Origin: JAZGER01 sp036480335
Lineage (GTDB): Bacteria; Pseudomonadota; Gammaproteobacteria; DSM-19610
NCBI GenBank assembly: GCA_036480335.1
Contig: JAZGGH010000095.1
Span: forward strand, 1 to 21,738
DNA length: 21,738 nt
Direction of reading: 5' to 3'
The notes beneath the pieces are model-generated. The model had not been told where the DNA came from, did not search any database, and saw only the letters and a list, made by a program, of their open reading frames with translations. The position numbers and the translations under genes are program-made. Shown in pieces: positions 14,698-21,707 of this stretch. Positions within the stretch are counted from its first letter, which is position 1; every line of letters starts with the position of its first letter.

Positions 14698-15753
14698 TTA
14701 GGCTTTTGCGCCTTCTTTAGCGACTTCTTTGTCGCTGCTCTCTTCTTTAACATCTTCAGTTTCTGTCGCAAGTAATTCCTGACGCAGGCGTTGATCAATA
14801 TCTGCCGCTATTTTCGGATTATCCTTGAGGAAGTTACGTGCATTTTCCTTACCCTGGCCAATACGATCACCATTGTAGCTGTACCAGGCGCCTGCCTTAT
14901 CAACCATGTTGTTTTTAACACCCAGATCAATCAATTCTGCTTCACGGGAAATACCTTCGCCATACAAAATCTCGAACTCGGCTTTTTTGAAGGGTGGTGC
15001 CATTTTATTTTTGACGATCTTGACACGGGTTTCATTGCCTATAATTTCCTCGCCCTTCTTGATTGCACCGATACGGCGGATATCAAGCCGTACCGAGGAA
15101 TAGAATTTCAACGCATTACCACCAGTCGTAGTTTCCGGATTACCAAACATGACACCGATTTTCATACGAATCTGATTAATAAAGATCACCAGGGTATTGG
15201 AGCGCTTGATATTTGCGGTCAGCTTACGCAATGCCTGAGACATCAGGCGAGCCTGCAGCCCCATATGGGAATCCCCCATATCGCCTTCAATTTCTGCCTT
15301 GGGTGTTAATGCAGCAACGGAATCAATGACAACAATATCAACCGCACTGGAACGCACCAGCATATCGGTAATTTCAAGCGCCTGCTCACCCGTATCCGGC
15401 TGCGATACCAGCAGATCATCAATTTGGACCCCCAGCTTCTCAGCATAAACCGGATCCAGCGCATGTTCTGCATCCACAAAGGCCGCTGTACCACCCGCTT
15501 TCTGTGCTTCGGCGATCACCTGCAAGGTCAACGTGGTTTTACCTGATGACTCAGGCCCGTAAATTTCAACAACTCGCCCGCGGGGTAGTCCACCAATACC
15601 TAAAGCAACATCCAGTGCCAGTGAGCCAGTAGAAACAACATCAATACCTGTTCCTAAGGCCACATCCCCCATACGCATCACAGCGCCTTTACCGAACTGT
15701 TTTTCAATCTGGCCAAGGGCGGCACCCAGTGCCTTGCGTTTATTATCATCCAT
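14698..15753 (-). CDS. recA: Recombinase RecA
   Basis: RecA forms filaments on single-stranded DNA, drives strand exchange and triggers LexA self-cleavage in the SOS response. From the ATG at 15753 it has 351 residues (E. coli 353). Walker A GPESSGKT is at 66-73, the same position as in E. coli; VVIDSVAALTPKAE is the Walker B and L1 region, and GNPETTTGGNALKFYSSVR contains loop L2. The C-terminus is charged (ETEDVKEESSDKE), as usual. The start is fixed by GGAG at 15763-15766, nine bases upstream; an in-frame TTG at 15768 overlaps that site and is unlikely. cinA lies upstream and recX downstream, the classic order. Confidence 0.99.
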   Translation of the reverse strand: MDDNKRKALGAALGQIEKQFGKGAVMRMGDVALGTGIDVVSTGSLALDVALGIGGLPRGRVVEIYGPESSGKTTLTLQVIAEAQKAGGTAAFVDAEHALDPVYAEKLGVQIDDLLVSQPDTGEQALEITDMLVRSSAVDIVVIDSVAALTPKAEIEGDMGDSHMGLQARLMSQALRKLTANIKRSNTLVIFINQIRMKIGVMFGNPETTTGGNALKFYSSVRLDIRRIGAIKKGEEIIGNETRVKIVKNKMAPPFKKAEFEILYGEGISREAELIDLGVKNNMVDKAGAWYSYNGDRIGQGKENARNFLKDNPKIAADIDQRLRQELLATETEDVKEESSDKEVAKEGAKA

Positions 15754-15801
15754 CTGTGAAATCTCCAAGTGTGCTAATTAATGTTCGCCAGTTTAATCAA
15801 C

Positions 15802-15821
15802 TACTGATAATATTACCAGTA
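15802..15821 (-). promoter_or_regulatory. LexA (SOS) box upstream of recA
   Basis: TACTGATAATATTACCAGTA has the CTG-N10-CAG core and the full TACTG...CAGTA flanks of the gammaproteobacterial LexA site (E. coli consensus TACTGTATATATATACAGTA). The symmetric arms reach six bases each (CTACTG/CAGTAG, 15801-15822). It lies 49 bp upstream of the recA ATG, between cinA and recA, as expected for SOS-controlled recA. Confidence 0.9.
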
Positions 15822-15838
15822 GTTTTTTATTGCCTGTT

Positions 15839-16333
15839 TCAGCCTGCTACCATCTTAATTAATTTATCGATAACGATTACAATTGACTGTTTTCTAACAG
15901 ATTCCCTACCCCCAGAAAACAATTCCCGACTAACAACGGTCAATCCACCTCGATTCGCCCAGCCGAAACAGACCGTTCCTACCGGCTTCTCAGCCGAACC
16001 ACCGCCAGGACCAGCGATACCACTGATCGCAACCGACCAGTGCGCCTCACTATTTTGCAATGCACCCTGCGCCATCTCGGCAACCACTTCCAGACTGACC
16101 GCGCCATGCTCCCCCAGGACATTCTCCGACACCCCCAGCATGGCCCGTTTACTGGCATTACTATAAGTGACAAAACCACACTCAAACCATTGCGAGCTCC
16201 CGGCCAGATCCGTACAAACCTTGGCCAGCCAGCCACCGGTACAGGACTCAGCTACTGCCAGACGCTGCCGTTTTAACAACAGCACATCAGCCAACTGCCT
16301 GGTCTGTATCTCAATCGAGCCGGGATCGCTCAT
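15839..16333 (-). CDS. pncC: CinA-family NMN amidohydrolase (PncC)
   Basis: The stand-alone CinA C-terminal domain. Family members deamidate nicotinamide mononucleotide to nicotinate mononucleotide in NAD recycling. The 164-residue protein has the signature LAVAESCTGGWLAKV, with the catalytic serine at 30 (AESCTGG), then GSSQWFECGFVTYSNASK with the conserved Tyr and Lys, GEHGAVS, and SGIAGPGGGSAEKPVGTV. The length equals that of E. coli YgaD/PncC (165), which also lies next to recA. The start ATG overlaps the PilZ stop by four bases (ATGA), so the two are translationally coupled. It lacks the N-terminal molybdopterin-binding-like domain of full CinA. Confidence 0.95.
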   Translation of the reverse strand: MSDPGSIEIQTRQLADVLLLKRQRLAVAESCTGGWLAKVCTDLAGSSQWFECGFVTYSNASKRAMLGVSENVLGEHGAVSLEVVAEMAQGALQNSEAHWSVAISGIAGPGGGSAEKPVGTVCFGWANRGGLTVVSRELFSGGRESVRKQSIVIVIDKLIKMVAG

Positions 16334-16638
16334 TGCGCGCTGCCAGCAATTGAATGAATCAGACTGCCAACCGCATACTCACCAGCGCCTAATAGAACCA
16401 CCCGCACCACTTCAATATCGGCATCCAGCACCGACAACAATGCCTGCCCGGACTCCAGATGCAAATCCAGCTGATCACCACATTCCAATATTTCGCTGGT
16501 ATGAAAAAGCACGCCTTTGGCACTCAAATCCCTGGCGCGCGCTGTAAATTGACGCTTGCCCTGATGCATTTTCAGATCAATATCGCAATCCAGTTTGATG
16601 CGAACAAAATCCCGCTTTTCAAGATAATCGTGAGCCAT
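16330..16638 (-). CDS. PilZ domain protein
   Basis: PilZ domains bind the second messenger cyclic di-GMP and pass the signal to motility, pili or exopolysaccharide systems. The 102-residue product has the RxxxR motif at R9-R13 (EKRDFVRIKL) and the D-x-S-x-x-G motif in DLSAKGVLF, the two elements that contact c-di-GMP, followed by an all-beta core. There is no second domain. The ATG at 16638 is chosen because GAGGAGG lies eight bases upstream; the ATG at 16644 is too close to it and the one at 16680 lacks a ribosome site. It forms an operon with pncC and is divergent from mutS. The target is unknown. Confidence 0.88.
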   Translation of the reverse strand: MAHDYLEKRDFVRIKLDCDIDLKMHQGKRQFTARARDLSAKGVLFHTSEILECGDQLDLHLESGQALLSVLDADIEVVRVVLLGAGEYAVGSLIHSIAGSAQ

Positions 16639-16746
16639 ATCCATATCCTCCTCGTAAATACTCTTCAACCAGTGAAACACTTGTTATCAAAGCCTGACTG
16701 ACAACGCAAGCTGCAGCGGGCAGGGGTTTTCGTTAAACTCTCGCAA

Positions 16747-19317
16747 ATGAGCATTGCAACAAAGCCACAGACACACACCCCAATGATGCAGCAATATCTT
16801 AGGATTAAGTCGGAACATCCTGATATTCTTGTATTTTATCGCATGGGTGATTTTTATGAACTGTTTTATGAAGATGCCAGAAAAGCCTCTAGCCTGCTAA
16901 ATATCACGCTCACCAGTCGCGGCAAATCTGCCGGCGAAGCCATCCCGATGGCCGGCATCCCCTACCATTCAGCCGACCAGTATCTGGTGAAACTGGTTAA
17001 GCAGGGCGAGTCGGTTGCCCTCTGCGAACGGGTTGGCGATCCGGCCACCAGCAAAGGCCCGGTAGAACGCCAGGTCATGCGTATCGTTACTCCAGGCACG
17101 CTGACCGATGAAGCCCTGTTGCAGGGCCGCGATGAAAACTTGCTGGCGGCACTCTACCAATCATCAGGGCAGATTGGCCTGGCGGCACTGGAGCTATCAT
17201 CGGGCCGCTATATCATTCAGCAACCCGAAGACAACACTGCCCTGCTGGGTGAGCTGGAACGCCTGCGAGCCTCCGAACTACTGGTCTGCGAAGACAGCTC
17301 GCTGGCGCGAGAGCTTGATGGGCAACGCGGCCTGCGCAAACTCGGCGTCTGGCATTTCGACCATGAAATTGCCACCCGCCTGCTGAGCGAACAATTTGGC
17401 ACCCGCGATCTGGAAGGTTTCGGCTGCCAGGAGATGCCGGCCGCCATTGTTGCCGCAGGCGCTTTACTGCAATATGTTAAGGATACCCAGCGCAGCGCTT
17501 TGCCACACATTCGCGGCTTACAGATAGAACGTAGCGAAGACAGCGTTATGCTAGATGCTGCCACACGCCGGAATCTCGAAATTGACCAAAGTCAGAATGG
17601 CCAAAAAGCCCTTAGTCTGACGGGCATTCTCGACCACAGCAAAACCGCTATGGGCAGTCGTCAACTGGGTCGGTGGCTACGCCGCCCACTCCGAAATATA
17701 GATATATTATCTGAACGATATCAATGCATTAATGAGCTTTCACAGAATTTACTTTGCAAAGAAACAGCCGACATACTGCAGGAGATCCCCGACCTGCAGC
17801 GCATCCTTTCCAGGGTTGCGCTAAAGTCAGCTCGCCCCAGGGATCTGAGCAGCCTGCGCGATGGCCTGGCACGATTACCGCCACTACAAAGCTGTCTGCG
17901 CGACCATGATGACCCCATGCTGCAACGGCTAAGTCAAAATATCAGCGAGCATCCACAGATTCATAACCTGCTGGAAAAAGCTGTCATGGAATCGCCACCG
18001 CTACTGATTCGTGACGGCGGCGTGCTTGCGCGAGGCTATGACGAGGAACTGGATGAACTCCGCGATCTGTCTGAAAAAGGCGACCAGATTCTGCTGGATA
18101 TGGAAACCCTGGAACGCCAGCGCACTGGCATCAACAATCTAAAAATTCGTTACAATCGGGTACATGGCTACTATATTGAAGTCAGCCGCCACCAGGCAGA
18201 CAAAGTGCCCATCGATTACCAGCGCCGGCAAACCCTCAAGGGTGCCGAACGCTATATTACGCCTGCCCTGAAAGAGCATGAAGACAAGGTACTCAGCGCC
18301 CGCAGTCGCGCCCTGACGCGGGAAAAAACGCTCTACGACAGCTTGCTGGAACAACTGCTTGAATATCTACCCGCGCTGAGCCTGTGCGCAGATGGGCTGG
18401 CAGAACTGGATGCTATCAACACCCTGTGCGAACGCGCCAGCAGCCTGAACTGGTGCCGCCCGGAACTGCAAACCAGCGCCACTATCCAGATCACCGCTGG
18501 ACGCCATCCGGTTGTCGAACAGATTGCCAGCGACCCCTTTGTACCGAACGACACGGTATTTGACCCGCAACGCCGCATGCTGCTGATCACCGGCCCGAAT
18601 ATGGGCGGTAAATCCACCTACATGCGGCAAACGGCACTGATCGTTCTGCTTGCCCACATTGGCAGCTATGTCCCGGCCGACCAGGCCAGTATCGGGGTTG
18701 TCGACCAGATATTCACCCGCATTGGTGCCAGCGACGACCTCACCAGCGGTCGCTCGACATTCATGGTTGAAATGACCGAAACGGCCAATATTCTCAACAA
18801 TGCCACCTGCAACAGCCTGGTGCTGATGGATGAAATCGGCCGTGGCACCAGCACCTACGATGGCCTGTCACTGGCCTGGGCGGTCGCTGAACAATTAACC
18901 GAAACAGGTGCCTACACCCTGTTTGCCACCCACTATTTTGAACTCACGCAGTTTGCCAACGATCATCCACATATCGTCAACGTCCATCTGGATGCTGTGG
19001 AACATGCTGACCACATCATCTTTTTGCACAGCGTCAAGGAAGGCCCGGCCGACCGCAGCTATGGTCTGCAGGTAGCTGCGCTTGCCGGTGTACCTCAGAA
19101 AGTACTGAAAGACGCAAAACAGCACTTGCAGCGCCTGGAAAAAAATCGTCTGCAGGATAATAGCCAGACCGCTATACCCACCCCGCAGATTGATTTATTC
19201 GCCCAGCCTGAACAGCACCCGCTCCTGGATATTGTGGAAGCCCTTGATCCGCAAAACATGACCCCATTGCAAGCCCTTGAGACAATTTATACACTTAAGA
19301 AATCTCTAACTGAGTAA
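16747..19317 (+). CDS. mutS: DNA mismatch repair protein MutS
   Basis: MutS recognises mismatches and, with ATP, recruits MutL. The 856-residue protein (E. coli 853) has mismatch-binding domain I with F36-x-E38 in MGDFYELF, the positions used in E. coli. Connector, core and clamp domains follow (e.g. KIRYNRVHGYYIEVSR near the clamp). The ATPase domain has Walker A GPNMGGKST at 616-624, Walker B/signature DEIGRGTST from 695, and FATHYFELT. The C-terminal tail (IDLFAQPEQHPLLDIVEALDPQNMTPLQALETIYTL) is the tetramer-forming segment. The ribosome site is weak. It is divergent from PilZ-pncC; a small membrane-protein gene follows 12 bp after the stop. Confidence 0.99.
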   Translation: MSIATKPQTHTPMMQQYLRIKSEHPDILVFYRMGDFYELFYEDARKASSLLNITLTSRGKSAGEAIPMAGIPYHSADQYLVKLVKQGESVALCERVGDPATSKGPVERQVMRIVTPGTLTDEALLQGRDENLLAALYQSSGQIGLAALELSSGRYIIQQPEDNTALLGELERLRASELLVCEDSSLARELDGQRGLRKLGVWHFDHEIATRLLSEQFGTRDLEGFGCQEMPAAIVAAGALLQYVKDTQRSALPHIRGLQIERSEDSVMLDAATRRNLEIDQSQNGQKALSLTGILDHSKTAMGSRQLGRWLRRPLRNIDILSERYQCINELSQNLLCKETADILQEIPDLQRILSRVALKSARPRDLSSLRDGLARLPPLQSCLRDHDDPMLQRLSQNISEHPQIHNLLEKAVMESPPLLIRDGGVLARGYDEELDELRDLSEKGDQILLDMETLERQRTGINNLKIRYNRVHGYYIEVSRHQADKVPIDYQRRQTLKGAERYITPALKEHEDKVLSARSRALTREKTLYDSLLEQLLEYLPALSLCADGLAELDAINTLCERASSLNWCRPELQTSATIQITAGRHPVVEQIASDPFVPNDTVFDPQRRMLLITGPNMGGKSTYMRQTALIVLLAHIGSYVPADQASIGVVDQIFTRIGASDDLTSGRSTFMVEMTETANILNNATCNSLVLMDEIGRGTSTYDGLSLAWAVAEQLTETGAYTLFATHYFELTQFANDHPHIVNVHLDAVEHADHIIFLHSVKEGPADRSYGLQVAALAGVPQKVLKDAKQHLQRLEKNRLQDNSQTAIPTPQIDLFAQPEQHPLLDIVEALDPQNMTPLQALETIYTLKKSLTE

Positions 19318-19329
19318 CACTACCAAACC

Positions 19330-19839
19330 ATGCTCAAATACCTGCCCGGCATCATCCTGATACAACTGGCCACCGCTGCCATGATCTACACAGTTTTCAA
19401 AACCGGCGACCGCGAACTCTGGCTCGCTATCGGCCTGCTTGCCATTCTCATCACCCTGATCACCGGCTTCTGGTTTGCTTCGCTAGCCAGACAGAGCCGC
19501 AATGACGCGCTCGCAAAAGCGCAGGAAAAGTTTTCAAAGGAACGCGAACTGCTCAAAGTCAGCGTCGAAAAACAAAAAACAAAAATCATCAAAGATGGCC
19601 ATAAGCAAATACTCAAACAAACTCATCGCACTCAGGCCAAAGCCAGCTTCAAACTCGGTGCTGCCTTTGTCGGCATCATCGGCATTGGCAGCCTGCTATT
19701 GTTTTCGCAACTGCTTACTCTCGGCCTGCTAACTATCTCCACAGGTGGCGGCGCCCTGCTCGGCTACATGGCGAAGACACGTCAGTACAATCTTCTGCAG
19801 CAGAAAAATGCGGCGCAGGATTATATTGAGCATAAGTAA
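19330..19839 (+). CDS. Four-helix membrane protein of unknown function
   Basis: I do not recognise a named family. The 169-residue product has two N-terminal hydrophobic helices (about 4-22 and 29-50), a highly charged Lys/Glu/Gln-rich segment likely to form a coiled coil (about 52-104, e.g. AKAQEKFSKERELLKVSVEKQ), and two further hydrophobic stretches (about 107-126 and 127-146) with a glycine-rich turn STGGGALLGY. A short polar tail follows. The first helix is not followed by a cleavage site, so it is probably an inner-membrane protein with a cytoplasmic coil. It starts 12 bp after mutS and is probably co-transcribed. Base composition matches the neighbours, so it looks resident rather than acquired. 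It could be a scaffold or stress-related membrane protein, but nothing in the sequence proves this. Confidence 0.8.
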   Translation: MLKYLPGIILIQLATAAMIYTVFKTGDRELWLAIGLLAILITLITGFWFASLARQSRNDALAKAQEKFSKERELLKVSVEKQKTKIIKDGHKQILKQTHRTQAKASFKLGAAFVGIIGIGSLLLFSQLLTLGLLTISTGGGALLGYMAKTRQYNLLQQKNAAQDYIEHK

Positions 19840-19892
19840 GTGCCCAGAGGATCAGATCTTACAAACACGCACATATTATATTGCAACAAGGA

Positions 19893-20243
19893 TTGAACAT
19901 AACGCAGAAAACACCCGGAATTTTTCTTCACTTTGCATGGCTACTTCTCCTGTTCCCACTAGCCTCCTGCGCACAATATCCTGCAAACAGAGTTCAATAC
20001 AGGTATTGGGATCCGGCGGCCCGGAAATTGAAGATCAACGTGCCTCTACGCCCGTAAATTGCACATGCCGCCATCAGAAATTGGCAAAATCGCAGCAACC
20101 GCAAAAGTGAAAAAACTGATCCTGTCGCATCGTATGCTGAGAACACTGGGAAGAGTGGGTAACAGTGAAAAGAATTCTGGCGTTTTTACAAAGGTTCGCT
20201 GGAATTCACCGATGATCTCGACAGTTTCGCTATAACCGACTGA
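19893..20243 (+). pseudogene. Decayed MBL-fold metallo-hydrolase with lipoprotein-like signal
   Basis: Pieces of one protein appear in order but in changing frames. Frame of 19893: a TTG-initiated hydrophobic stretch ending in the lipobox LASC (FAWLLLLFPLASC). Frame of 19982: SIQVLGSGGPEIEDQRAS, the N-terminus typical of one MBL-fold hydrolase group. Frame of 20050: ARKLHMPPSEIGKIAA followed by KKLILSHRMLRTLGR, a near-C-terminal block of that group. Frame of 20178: WRFYKGSLEFTDDLDSFAI and a stop at 20241-20243. The middle of the protein, including the metal-binding HxHxDH, is missing between about 20043 and 20050, and at least three frame changes occur. The family call is from recalled motifs, not a search. 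It cannot make an active enzyme. Confidence 0.7.
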
Positions 20244-20302
20244 AACAGCACAGATTGATAGATATTTCACTCTTCCACGCAGGCATGTTAGGAGATATAA
20301 AA

Positions 20303-20413
20303 ATGATTTACAATCAGCATCACCGCTATATTATTTGCCCCTCTCCCTCTATCTCATGTATACTTTTAACACTGGATTATTTACACATTGATCCCGGAAA
20401 CCGGCACCGCTAA
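20303..20413 (+). other. Candidate 36-codon small ORF spanning the repeat
   Basis: ATG at 20303 has TAGGAGAT about eight bases upstream, and the frame runs 36 codons (MIYNQHHRYIIC...) to TAA at 20411. It runs through most of repeat copy 1. In copy 2 the same frame is open (ISCILLTLD shared) but has no ATG, and the differences include changes of residue, so selection for a peptide is not shown. It could be a leader peptide for the downstream secreted protein or simply chance. Confidence 0.25.
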
Positions 20414-20437
20414 CAATAAAAAGATCGGCCTGAATAA
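20350..20437 (+). repeat. Direct repeat copy 1, upstream of the secreted-protein gene
   Basis: An 88-bp segment that recurs at 21621-21707 in the same orientation; by hand alignment there are about 11 differences, including three or four single-base gaps. It contains TATACT (20359-20364), a -10-like element with TTGCCC 18 bp upstream, then the hairpin GGATTA-N9-TGATCC (20374-20394, one U-G pair) and CCGG...TCGG (20401-20428). It ends about 60 bp before the ATG at 20498, so it is probably the promoter and 5' leader of that gene. Confidence 0.85.
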
Positions 20438-20497
20438 ACAAAACACTTTCATTTTTATTATTTTAATCTTTTCAAATAATTAAGGAGAACTTATAAA

Positions 20498-21565
20498 ATG
20501 AAAAAAACAATATTAACACTGTCTTTATTGCTCGCAACCAGTTCTGCATTTGGTGCAACAAAGTACGCTTATAATGTTAAATCCAATGAAACGGCAATTG
20601 AACAAAACGGTAAATGCTCACTAACAGAGGCATTCGAGAATGCGTATTTTGAAAGTGGTGTGAATACTGATTGCATTGCCAAAGTGTCAGAAATTTCGGG
20701 TAATAAAGATCGTTATCAAATCTTTATGCCAAAAGGGGTAGATTATGTTTTCAAAGAACCTTACAAAAACACGGAATTTGCTTTACCACCAGTGCGTAAC
20801 AATGTAGTCCTTATAGGGGATCGTATCAATGGTGATAATAGCGGTTTGGTTAGTGTTGAGCGTTATACCACCGAAACATGGTGGGACGATAACCCCGACA
20901 TCAAGGCAGCATTTGACGCTGAGGTTGATGCTAACTTTGGTGATGCACCATCAACAACAAAGAATGTTCGACAGGGGTTTGATTTTACTTCAGTTGAAGC
21001 GGGAGGCAACCTGATAGTTAAGGGTGTCAATTTTTTCTGGCAGTCTTTTTACCAGTTCGATGATTATGGTTTGTTCGGTGGGGTGAATGTGAATGCTGTT
21101 TACAATGGTGTTTTGAATATTCAAAAACACGGTAAATTAAGTATCCGTGATTCGTGGATGGATACATTTTCGGACACTTCCATCGATAATGCGGGTAAGA
21201 CAAGTATTAAACTTTCCACAATTACCGACTGGGGTAGCACAGCAAAATCAATCGTTATAAATACCGGCATTTTCAGAGCGAAGAAGAGTCAAATTGCTTC
21301 GCAGGGTTTCATTCCATTTGAATCGCTCATTACCGGCATTGAAAATAAGTGTGGTCGGTTAGTCGTCAATTCAACCGATGTAAATGCCAATGATGCAATT
21401 ACCGGCATGGAAACCGCACCCGAATGTAAAACAAGCATTCGCATCTGGAATTCGAGACTCGGTTTTGAGTTCACTGGTGTCATTGATAACGAAGTCACAA
21501 GCACCTTTGATGTATGGCGTAGAGTTCAAGTCCTTGATGCACACGACTTTCGCTTTGTCCTCTAA
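20498..21565 (+). CDS. Secreted protein with CSLTEAF motif, probable beta-helix
   Basis: I do not recognise a named gene. The 355-residue product has a clear Sec signal peptide (MKKTILTLSLLLATSSAFGA, cleavage near 19-20). The mature N-terminus has GKCSLTEAFENA (38-49) and C59, resembling the CSLREAI...DC motif that opens many secreted right-handed beta-helix proteins. The rest is rich in Val, Asn, Gly, Ser and Thr with repeated short beta-type runs (NLIVKGVNF, VLNIQKHGKLSIRDS, KTSIKLSTI, GRLVVNSTD), as in a solenoid. The only other cysteines, C285 and C310, suggest a second disulfide. No membrane anchor or autotransporter barrel is seen, so it is likely periplasmic or released. AAGGAG at 20482 precedes the ATG. 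It is visibly AT-richer than mutS and lies between direct repeats, suggesting acquisition or family expansion. Confidence 0.75.
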   Translation: MKKTILTLSLLLATSSAFGATKYAYNVKSNETAIEQNGKCSLTEAFENAYFESGVNTDCIAKVSEISGNKDRYQIFMPKGVDYVFKEPYKNTEFALPPVRNNVVLIGDRINGDNSGLVSVERYTTETWWDDNPDIKAAFDAEVDANFGDAPSTTKNVRQGFDFTSVEAGGNLIVKGVNFFWQSFYQFDDYGLFGGVNVNAVYNGVLNIQKHGKLSIRDSWMDTFSDTSIDNAGKTSIKLSTITDWGSTAKSIVINTGIFRAKKSQIASQGFIPFESLITGIENKCGRLVVNSTDVNANDAITGMETAPECKTSIRIWNSRLGFEFTGVIDNEVTSTFDVWRRVQVLDAHDFRFVL

Positions 21566-21584
21566 ACCAAACTTTAGTCAACCA

Positions 21585-21609
21585 AACCCCAATCATTGTC
21601 ATTGGGGTT
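21585..21609 (+). terminator. Stem-loop after the secreted-protein gene
   Basis: AACCCCAAT (21585-21593) and ATTGGGGTT (21601-21609) form a perfect nine-pair stem with a seven-base loop, 20 bp after the stop codon. A C-run rather than a U-run follows, so it is a probable 3'-end structure but not a textbook rho-independent terminator. Confidence 0.6.
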
Positions 21610-21620
21610 CCCCCCCCCAT

Positions 21621-21707
21621 TATCTCGTGTATACTTTTAACACTGGATCATTTACACACTGATCCAGAAACCGGCAACCGCAAACAATAAAAAACCGGTC
21701 TGAACAA
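21621..21707 (+). repeat. Direct repeat copy 2, downstream of the secreted-protein gene
   Basis: The second copy of the 20350-20437 segment. It keeps the -10-like TATACT (21630-21635). The hairpin is now perfect, CTGGATCA-N9-TGATCCAG (21643-21667), and the second pairing is ACCGG/CCGGT (21670-21674 and 21695-21699). Sequence after 21707 differs from that after copy 1. By analogy with copy 1 it should precede another gene starting shortly beyond the window end, perhaps a paralogue of the 20498 gene. Confidence 0.85.

Noticed and set aside
14791..15309. 172-codon plus-strand frame inside recA
   Set aside because: Antisense shadow of recA; Cys/Ile/Phe-rich translation without family features.
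15801..15829. Rho-independent terminator on the plus strand (hairpin plus six Ts)
   Set aside because: No plus-strand gene ends nearby, and the symmetry matches the LexA consensus exactly at the flanks upstream of recA.
19745..20110. 121-codon plus-strand ORF after mutS
   Set aside because: Its first third overlaps the membrane-protein gene out of frame. Only the SIQVLGSGGPE part is meaningful and belongs to the decayed MBL-fold gene.
20046..20270. 74-codon minus-strand ORF in the region after mutS
   Set aside because: It lies antisense to the MBL-fold relic and shows no features of its own.
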